A stretch of 48,715 nucleotides of DNA from a virus. This document shows positions 42,900 to 48,715 of the stretch, one piece after another (position 1 is the first letter of the stretch; every line of letters begins with the position of its first letter). The notes beneath the pieces are model-generated. The model searched no databases and was not told where the DNA came from. It saw only the letters and a program-made list of their open reading frames with translations. A program made the translations under genes and the position numbers. The stretch is from positions 1 to 48,715 of the IMG/VR virus record IMGVR_UViG_3300032291_001378. One strand, given 5' to 3'.

Positions 42900-43109
42900 T
42901 TATATTTCAGAATCTTCTTCAAAAATGATATCTATCAAGGGAATGTTTAATTTAAATGATGGATGGTTAGATATGTAATATTTTCCATTATATTCAAAAT
43001 AACCAACCCAATGAATATTAGGTGATGTGAATATAATGTTTTGTTGTTTATCAATTTCTAAAATTGCATTCGTTACGTCTTGGTGTGTTAAAAATTCATA
43101 TACTAACAT
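42900..43109 (-). CDS. Small protein, unknown (69 residues)
   Basis: A 69-residue frame opening MLVYEFLTHQDVTNAILEID, aromatic in the middle (HWVGYFEYNGKYYISNHPSF) and acidic at the end. No domain or signal is recognised. It starts 12 bases after the fibre gene stop and precedes the polymerase. A fibre-associated or chaperone-like role cannot be excluded. Confidence 0.6.
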   Translation of the reverse strand: MLVYEFLTHQDVTNAILEIDKQQNIIFTSPNIHWVGYFEYNGKYYISNHPSFKLNIPLIDIIFEEDSEI

Positions 43110-43121
43110 AATTTATTTTTC

Positions 43122-46100
43122 TTAATATGCCTGATAATAATTATTCATTGTGTTTGTTATTGTTGAAACTTGTCCGTTACTTAAACTACTATTCAAAATA
43201 AAATATTCTTGGAAAAATCCTTCAAATGCTGTTGATGTGCTTGTTGAATTTTGTGCAAATAAACAATGAGGCGCACTTCCGGCAATATTTTGATTTTCAA
43301 CGATACTTACTTGATAAACGTTGTTAAGATATAAGATTTGGTCAAAACTTGGTGAGTTTCTAATTGAAATAATATTAGAACCATTAATAGTTGGTAATTC
43401 TGTTGCTCCTAATGTTAGATTTGCAGTCGAACTAAATCTTGCTTGAATTCTATACGTGGAGTTATTTACGATTGATAATCGTCTATTACCACTATTATCA
43501 AATGTTAATAAATTTCTGGTTCCATTACCAACACCAATAGTACTAAACGATGTAAATATAACCCAAGGTGATGTAACACCAATGTTATTATTAATCGTCA
43601 TTGTCTGTAAATTAGATGTTGTTGGTGTTGCGTCTTTAACAACACGTAATGCAAATGTTCCACCTGTTGTTGTGAAAACAGTTCCACCCGATGCTACTAA
43701 TGGCATGTTTGCAATTGTAGTTTGTGTATAAGTGAATCCACTTGGTGTTCCAATTTGATTATAAATTTTTGAACAATAGATAGTACCGCCCGATGCCCCT
43801 GATGCGATTTGTTGTAATCTTGTTAAATTAACCGAACCATTTGTTGTGTAACCAATATCTTCGCTATATTGTGTTGCTCCCGATATGTAAGTAACTTCTA
43901 ACAAAGGACCTGTGTATCCGCTTGTTAATCTTCTTGCAACAGAATAAGATAATGCGGTAGTTCCACTATTTGCGTAAGTATCTAATATACCGACGAATGG
44001 CGCTGTTGATGGTGTCGGAGTTACTGTCGATGTTACAGTTGGAGTTACCGTATTAGTTGGTGTTATTGAAGGTGTTATTGTTGGCGTTACCGAAGGTGTA
44101 TTTGTTGGAGTTACCGTATTTGTCGGAGTTACTGATGGAGTTATTGTTGGTGTTACCGTATTAGTTGGTGTTACCGTAGGTGTATTAGTTGGTGTTATTG
44201 AAGGTGTTATTGTTGGTGTTACCGTATTTGTCGGAGTTATTGAAGGTGTTATTGTTGGTGTTACCGTATTTGTCGGAGTTACCGTTGGTGTTACCGTATT
44301 TGTCGGAGTTACTGATGGAGTTACTGTTGGTGTATCAGTTCCATAATAATTACTAATACTAAATGTGTTTGCGGTTAATATCTGAGTTCTATTTGCCGAT
44401 TGGTCACCGCTATAAATAATCATTTCTTGCAAATAAACACCAGCATCTGATGATGGTGTTGTTGTTCCAAATCTAAATAAGAAATTATTGTTTACCACAA
44501 ATCTTTGACCTTGACTGGTTCCGGTACCAATTGCGGAATCGTTCATTGATAATTCGGCACTGGTACCATCACCTGATAATAAAACATATGTTGAGTTACT
44601 TTTATTATTCGGAAATAATGGTGTTGACAATGTTACTATTGTTGATGAACTAAACTGAATACCATGTCGTGCACTACCACTAACTTGTCGAATACCAATC
44701 CATCTATTTGAATTATTATTGGCAATTACAGGTCTTATTGAATTTAGTAATGTGTTACCGGTCACACCAACAGCCATAAAGAATGTCATTGGTTGTGGAG
44801 CACTGATTGTAGGTGTGTTACCTGACATCCAACGGTTTATATCTGTTACAAACATTGATAATCGATTACTACCTGATAATGTAATTAACGTACCTCCAGA
44901 TGCAATTAATGGCATTGATGTAATACTTGATTGAACAAAATTAAACGAAGAACTATCTAGTTGGTTATATAGTCTTGATACATACACATTACCACCATCA
45001 GCACCTGATGCTATTGTTGATAATCTATCCATATTGATTGTACCTAAGACATTATTAACTTCATTTTGTGTGAATGATATTGGTTCAGTAATTTCAGTTC
45101 CACCACTAATAAACGTTACATCGATTAATGGACCTATATAGTTTCTTGTCAATCTACGTGAAACCGAATAAGCTGTCATGGCACTACTTGGGAATGCATC
45201 CAATAAACCATTAAACACGAAGGTTGGTGTAGGTGTTATTGTTGGTGTAACCGTAGGTGTTACAGTATTTGTTGGTGTTACTGTTGGTGTAACCGTATTT
45301 GTTGGTGTAACCGTAGGTGTAACCGTATTTGTAGGTGTTACTGTTGGTGTAACCGTATTTGTAGGTGTAACCGTAGGTGTATTTGTTGGTGTAACCGTAG
45401 GTGTATTTGTTGGTGTAACCGTAGGTGTTACAGTATTTGTTGGTGTAACCGTAGGTGTAACTGTTGGTGTAACCGTAGGTGTAACGGTGTTTGTCGGTGT
45501 AACCGTAGGAGTAACTGTTGGAGTAACTGTTGGAGTAACTGTTGGAGTTACCGTTGGAGTTACCGTTGGAGTTACCGTTGATGTTACTGTTGGAGTTACC
45601 GTTGGAGTAACTGTTGGAGTTACCGTTGATGTTACTGTTGGAGTAACTGTTGGAGTTACTGTTGGGGTAACTGTACTTGTAGGTGTAACTGTTGGTGTTA
45701 CTGTTGGGGTAACTGTACTTGTAGGTGTTACTGTTGGAGTAACTGTACTTGTAGGTGTTGGTGTTCGACTTGGGTAATTTTTAATAACACTTATAAACGA
45801 ATCAATAACATTAATATATAATCTGTTTCTTAGTGGTATTAAAGCAAAACCACTTGGGGTGTCAATGTTAAAAAATCCTTCATAACGACCAACTTGATTA
45901 ACATCCTTAGAGTTAAATTCATAGTTTATCGAATATTCATAATCAGATTCACTATTATTTAAATTATAAACAACGCTCGCAGGTCGATTTGAAATTTTAA
46001 TTTTTTTAGTATCAACATCTTGCATTGTAAATGTTACTGTTGATGATGTTAAAATATTGGAGTATTGATTATAATCATTTCGACCGTCAGTGTATAAATT

Positions 46101-46148
46101 AACCGACAGTAATGGTAATGTTGAATTTTTCTTAATATTAAACTCCAT
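43122..46148 (-). CDS. Tail fibre/adhesin with Thr-Pro repeats and two lectin-like domains
   Basis: A 1008-residue receptor-binding candidate. Residues 1-125 match the beta-sandwich attachment domain of phage fibre/baseplate-upper proteins (VTFTMQDVDTKKIKI, VGRYEGFFNI, FALIPLRNRLYINVIDSFIS). Residues 128-308 are a Thr-Pro-Thr-Val repeat linker. Residues about 310-603 are a domain opening AYSVSRRLTRNYIGPLIDVT, followed by a second Thr-Pro linker and a related domain opening SYSVARRLTSGYTGPLLEVT. The Y-S-V-x-RRL...Y-x-GP pattern with I-Y-N-Q recalls GH54-type arabinofuranosidase/concanavalin-like modules, suggesting sugar binding or cleavage; catalytic residues were not identified. TATTTAT lies 5 bases upstream. 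Confidence 0.8.
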   Translation of the reverse strand: MEFNIKKNSTLPLLSVNLYTDGRNDYNQYSNILTSSTVTFTMQDVDTKKIKISNRPASVVYNLNNSESDYEYSINYEFNSKDVNQVGRYEGFFNIDTPSGFALIPLRNRLYINVIDSFISVIKNYPSRTPTPTSTVTPTVTPTSTVTPTVTPTVTPTSTVTPTVTPTVTPTVTSTVTPTVTPTVTPTVTSTVTPTVTPTVTPTVTPTVTPTVTPTVTPTNTVTPTVTPTVTPTVTPTNTVTPTVTPTNTPTVTPTNTPTVTPTNTVTPTVTPTNTVTPTVTPTNTVTPTVTPTNTVTPTVTPTITPTPTFVFNGLLDAFPSSAMTAYSVSRRLTRNYIGPLIDVTFISGGTEITEPISFTQNEVNNVLGTINMDRLSTIASGADGGNVYVSRLYNQLDSSSFNFVQSSITSMPLIASGGTLITLSGSNRLSMFVTDINRWMSGNTPTISAPQPMTFFMAVGVTGNTLLNSIRPVIANNNSNRWIGIRQVSGSARHGIQFSSSTIVTLSTPLFPNNKSNSTYVLLSGDGTSAELSMNDSAIGTGTSQGQRFVVNNNFLFRFGTTTPSSDAGVYLQEMIIYSGDQSANRTQILTANTFSISNYYGTDTPTVTPSVTPTNTVTPTVTPTNTVTPTITPSITPTNTVTPTITPSITPTNTPTVTPTNTVTPTITPSVTPTNTVTPTNTPSVTPTITPSITPTNTVTPTVTSTVTPTPSTAPFVGILDTYANSGTTALSYSVARRLTSGYTGPLLEVTYISGATQYSEDIGYTTNGSVNLTRLQQIASGASGGTIYCSKIYNQIGTPSGFTYTQTTIANMPLVASGGTVFTTTGGTFALRVVKDATPTTSNLQTMTINNNIGVTSPWVIFTSFSTIGVGNGTRNLLTFDNSGNRRLSIVNNSTYRIQARFSSTANLTLGATELPTINGSNIISIRNSPSFDQILYLNNVYQVSIVENQNIAGSAPHCLFAQNSTSTSTAFEGFFQEYFILNSSLSNGQVSTITNTMNNYYQAY
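44006..44335 (-). repeat. Thr-Pro-rich tandem repeat (second fibre linker)
   Basis: A degenerate tandem repeat coding for TPT-V/I/N units in the fibre protein, about 110 residues, between the two lectin-like domains. Probably an extended, flexible stalk. Confidence 0.9.
45223..45764 (-). repeat. Thr-Pro-rich tandem repeat (first fibre linker)
   Basis: About 180 residues of TPTVTPT-type units, with 12-base and longer sub-repeats clear in the DNA. It follows the fibre attachment domain. Replication slippage could readily alter its length, and so the reach of the fibre. Confidence 0.92.
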
Positions 46149-46153
46149 TTTAT

Positions 46154-46160
46154 ATAAATA
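46154..46160 (-). promoter_or_regulatory. Candidate late promoter motif TATTTAT before fibre gene
   Basis: TTTAGTATTTATATAAA directly before the ATG on the coding strand; 5-base spacing from motif to start codon. Confidence 0.42.
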
Positions 46161-46179
46161 CTAAATATGACAAAAGATA

Positions 46180-46401
46180 TTAAAGAATATCACCATCTTC
46201 ATAAATTGGTTCTACATATTCAATAATTGGTAATGAAAGTAAATCATTTCTAATTTCAATAAATTTAGGGTTATCAATAATTCTAACATTAACAATCCAT
46301 CTATCTAAACCGTCTTTAACAAATTGTAGTTGTTGATTATCAAATGTATATCCATTTAATTTATCATATTCTTCTTGATTTGCCCATAAAACTAACTTCA
46401 T
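46180..46401 (-). CDS. Small protein between fibre genes, unknown (73 residues)
   Basis: A 73-residue frame opening MKLVLWANQEEYDKLNGYTF and ending IIEYVEPIYEDGDIL, acidic at the C-terminus. It starts 9 bases after the stop of the upstream fibre gene and precedes the Thr-Pro fibre gene. No domain is recognised. Small proteins between fibre genes are sometimes assembly factors, but nothing in the sequence shows that here. Confidence 0.65.
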   Translation of the reverse strand: MKLVLWANQEEYDKLNGYTFDNQQLQFVKDGLDRWIVNVRIIDNPKFIEIRNDLLSLPIIEYVEPIYEDGDIL

Positions 46402-46410
46402 AATTTTAGA

Positions 46411-48715
46411 TTACAAATAATAAGTATTCATTATACCATCAAAAGTACTTGGGTTAAACGGTGCTCCAACAACAAAATATTTAACATAATTTTGACCGTT
46501 AAATTCCGGTGTTCCGTCATTATTAACCGCACAGTTATAAATGTTTAAATTCGGTGAATATCCAATGTGTAGTGGTGTTACGGTACGAATTAATGAACCA
46601 TTTTGATATTGATATACTGTTTCACCGCTTAATGTTACTTGTAATCTTGCTGCTTGTAATAATGTTCCTGCGGATAGTGTTGGGAAATCACTTGGTCCAC
46701 CGTAATGTAACCATCGTCCTGAACCTGTGGTTAATGACACTTGGTCAATCGAGTCTGACCAATCTCGAGCGCCATACACAGTTCCACCTGATGATGGTCC
46801 AACAAGATTATCATAACCAACACATATTGTGTTTGCCGTAGATGTAAATCCGGTTCCATTAGTTGATGGATTAAAGTTTGTGTTAACATATCCGGTATTA
46901 CCAATTTCGGACCTAACACCATAAGTTGAATTGTATTGTATATTAACGAGTGTTACATTTGTCGTAGATGATGGGTTCTTCCAGTTTATTCTAGCAAATA
47001 AATACCCATTAACGGCATCATTTGTATAAACATAGAATCGGTCAAGTGAGTTCCAAATGCCTGAAGATTTTAAACTAGCAACAATTTGATTTTGTTTAAC
47101 CTGAATTGTTCTTGTTGGTATTGGCATGAATGATTTTGCAGCAAAGTTAAGAACTTCCAAATACTCAGGTTCAAAACTTGACATTGATGTTAAATATGTA
47201 TTGATGATTCCATCGAATGTAACAGCGTTAAATGGAGCTCCAACCGCGAAATATTTAACATAATTTCGACCGTTATAGAAAACATTATTACCAAAAGTTT
47301 CTCTAAGAGCACAATTTAATATTGATGTGTTTGCCAATGCAGGCGATGAAACATTTACCTGTCGTATAAGGTCCGAGTTCTGATATTGGTAAACAGTACC
47401 ACCCGTTAATGTTACTTGCAATCTTCCAATTTGTGATAATTGATTAGATGTAAAATCAGGGAACGCTCCAGCATCACTTTCATGTCTCCAAGTACCTAAT
47501 TTCGGAATTAAAACCAATTGGTCACCAGTTCCTGACGCGGTTCTGGAACCATAAACAGTTCCACCTGATAATGGTTCCAAGACCGTATTGTCGTAACCAA
47601 CACATATTGTGTTTGCCGAAATTGTAAAATTAACACCGTTCGTTACTGGGTTAAAGTTTGTGTTAACATATCCACCTGTACTAACATCATGCGCAAAACC
47701 GAATGTGTTAGTGTAAGTCGGACTAGATATTAGAGATACTTCAGTACTTTGTGTCGGATTTTTCCAGTTAATACCAGCAAACTGAAAACCATTAGGGATG
47801 TCGTTAATGTAAACAAACAAACGGTCCAAAGAATCCCAAATGCCAGCATTTTTCAAATCAACAATTAATTGATTTTGGATTGTCTGAGCCGAAAGACTTG
47901 GTAATGTCATGTTAAACGACTTCGCATAATTCAAGATATCGACGTATTCAATTTCAAAATCTGTAAATGATGACAAATAATCTTTAATAATATTGTCAAA
48001 TATCACTGGATTATAAGAACTACCAACCGCAAAGTATTTAATGCTATTTGTACCGTTATACTGTGGTGTACCATCATTATTTATCGCGCCAAGATATGTA
48101 ATATAGTTCGGCGAACTACCTGTTACAGAACCAACCGTTCTCACCAAATTTCCATTTTGATATTGTGTTACCGTACCACCTGTTAAATTAACTTGCAATC
48201 GGGCAATTTGAAATAATGTACCCACAGATAAATCAGGAAATTTAATATTATCACCATAATGTCTCCACACACCAGAATTAGGTATTAATGATATCTGATT
48301 TGGTGATGTTGAAGCACTTCGTGCACCATAAACCGTACCACCCGAAGATGAACCGCCATAATATATATTATCATATCCAACACTAATACTGTTATTTGTT
48401 GATGTAAATGCAGTTCCATTAATCGATGGATTAAATCGGGTATTAACATAATTACTAGAACCGTTACTACTCCAACCATATGTGTTATCATAATTCGGAC
48501 CATTCACACCAAATGAATTATCAGATGATGATGGGTTTTTCCAGTTAATATTTGCAAACTCAAAACCATTAGGAATGTCATTGACAAATATAAACAAACG
48601 GTCCAAAGAGTTCCATATGTTGTTTGTTTTCAAATCAATAACCAATTGATTTTGTGCAATTTTTTGTGAACGAGATGGTAATAGTGAACCTATCGATGTT
48701 GCATAATTCAAAACG
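46411..48715 (-). CDS. Tandem-repeat tail fibre protein (partial, N-terminus outside window)
   Basis: The frame is open to the right edge: the codon before 48711 continues it (V-L-N-Y-A), and this matches the start of each repeat, so the true start lies outside. At least three copies of a 260-residue module follow one another (near 48711, 47931 and 47148). Each runs L-N-Y/F-A, QNQ, IW-SLDR, INWKNP, G-Y-V-N-T-NFNP, VGYDN, SGGTVYG-R, RLQV-L-G-T-V-QYQN, and YF-VGAPFNP-TFD. The G-T-V-Y-Q-Y-Q-N and late F-VG segments suggest a LamG/concanavalin-like beta-sandwich, commonly sugar binding. It precedes the second fibre gene and is likely part of the host-recognition module. Confidence 0.8.
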   Translation of the reverse strand, partial: VLNYATSIGSLLPSRSQKIAQNQLVIDLKTNNIWNSLDRLFIFVNDIPNGFEFANINWKNPSSSDNSFGVNGPNYDNTYGWSSNGSSNYVNTRFNPSINGTAFTSTNNSISVGYDNIYYGGSSSGGTVYGARSASTSPNQISLIPNSGVWRHYGDNIKFPDLSVGTLFQIARLQVNLTGGTVTQYQNGNLVRTVGSVTGSSPNYITYLGAINNDGTPQYNGTNSIKYFAVGSSYNPVIFDNIIKDYLSSFTDFEIEYVDILNYAKSFNMTLPSLSAQTIQNQLIVDLKNAGIWDSLDRLFVYINDIPNGFQFAGINWKNPTQSTEVSLISSPTYTNTFGFAHDVSTGGYVNTNFNPVTNGVNFTISANTICVGYDNTVLEPLSGGTVYGSRTASGTGDQLVLIPKLGTWRHESDAGAFPDFTSNQLSQIGRLQVTLTGGTVYQYQNSDLIRQVNVSSPALANTSILNCALRETFGNNVFYNGRNYVKYFAVGAPFNAVTFDGIINTYLTSMSSFEPEYLEVLNFAAKSFMPIPTRTIQVKQNQIVASLKSSGIWNSLDRFYVYTNDAVNGYLFARINWKNPSSTTNVTLVNIQYNSTYGVRSEIGNTGYVNTNFNPSTNGTGFTSTANTICVGYDNLVGPSSGGTVYGARDWSDSIDQVSLTTGSGRWLHYGGPSDFPTLSAGTLLQAARLQVTLSGETVYQYQNGSLIRTVTPLHIGYSPNLNIYNCAVNNDGTPEFNGQNYVKYFVVGAPFNPSTFDGIMNTYYL
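46411..48715 (-). repeat. Tandem protein-coding repeat, about 780 bases per unit
   Basis: Three in-frame diverged copies within the fibre gene: roughly 47934-48715, 47152-47931 and 46411-47148, spaced 259-261 codons. Divergence is considerable at loops and low at core motifs such as INWKNP and SGGTVYG. More copies may lie beyond the window edge. Confidence 0.85.

Noticed and set aside
44006-45764. Possible CRISPR array because of regular short repeats
   Set aside because: The repeats are short, degenerate, without unique spacers, and code in frame for a fibre linker; no cas genes are present.
45178-45777. Rightward open frame of 199 codons rich in Val-Gly-Thr
   Set aside because: It is the antisense of the Thr-Pro repeat in the fibre gene; the periodic composition removes stop codons. 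The flanking domains on the minus strand are convincing.
43122-48715. Diversity-generating retroelement acting on the fibre genes
   Set aside because: No reverse transcriptase gene and no template/variable repeat pair with adenine-specific changes was seen in the window.

Overview
The window is part of the genome of a tailed, contractile (myovirus), T4-related bacteriophage. It carries recognisable counterparts of T4 gp6, gp25, gp53, gp15, gp18 (sheath), gp19 (tube), gp26 and a gp29-like tape measure, together with gp41 helicase, UvsX, an RNase H-type 5' nuclease, gp32 and gp43 DNA polymerase. The DNA is AT-rich. The leaders I read have no Shine-Dalgarno sequence at the right spacing, with one exception inside a coding overlap; they are A-rich instead. 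With the distant protein similarity, this suggests a 'far-T4' phage of a Bacteroidota host (for example a flavobacterium). The host is inferred, not shown. I saw no tRNA, CRISPR array or integrase, and no gap longer than 300 bases.

Layout, left to right. 1-1239: baseplate wedge gp6 (cut by the window edge) and gp25, leftward. 1318-10784: a leftward DNA-metabolism block: class I ribonucleotide reductase (nrdA, nrdB), intein-containing replicative helicase, a small duplicated-domain protein, 5' nuclease, UvsX, a small protein and gp32. 10842-27722: a leftward tail and baseplate block: two small unknown genes, a 2092-residue hub-like protein, gp53-like, a 1544-residue tube/baseplate protein, tape measure, a gp26-like/overlapping chaperone pair, a homing endonuclease and the tail tube. 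27847-33900: HAD-like protein, a 47-residue coupled protein, sheath, gp15-like and gp14-like neck genes, with one small rightward ribbon-helix-helix-like gene between. 33921-39872: the only rightward block: intein-containing SNF2 helicase, a superoxide dismutase-nuclease fusion, a neck-like protein and a small virion-like protein. 39869-48715: leftward DNA polymerase, small genes and two long repeat-rich tail fibre genes, the last cut by the right edge.

The replication genes supply dNTPs, unwind and copy DNA, coat it and recombine it. The structural genes build neck, tube, sheath, baseplate and fibres. Points of most interest: (1) a complete Mn-type superoxide dismutase domain fused to a PD-(D/E)XK-like nuclease domain; (2) two related inteins, both at the Walker A lysine of different helicases and both with class 3 (Trp-Cys-Thr) hallmarks; (3) a homing endonuclease whose start codon lies in an 18-bp hairpin that has a promoter-like motif in its loop; (4) a recurrent, strand-oriented TATTTAT motif just upstream of many genes; (5) a hairpin and a seven-codon leader ORF abutting the DNA polymerase start.
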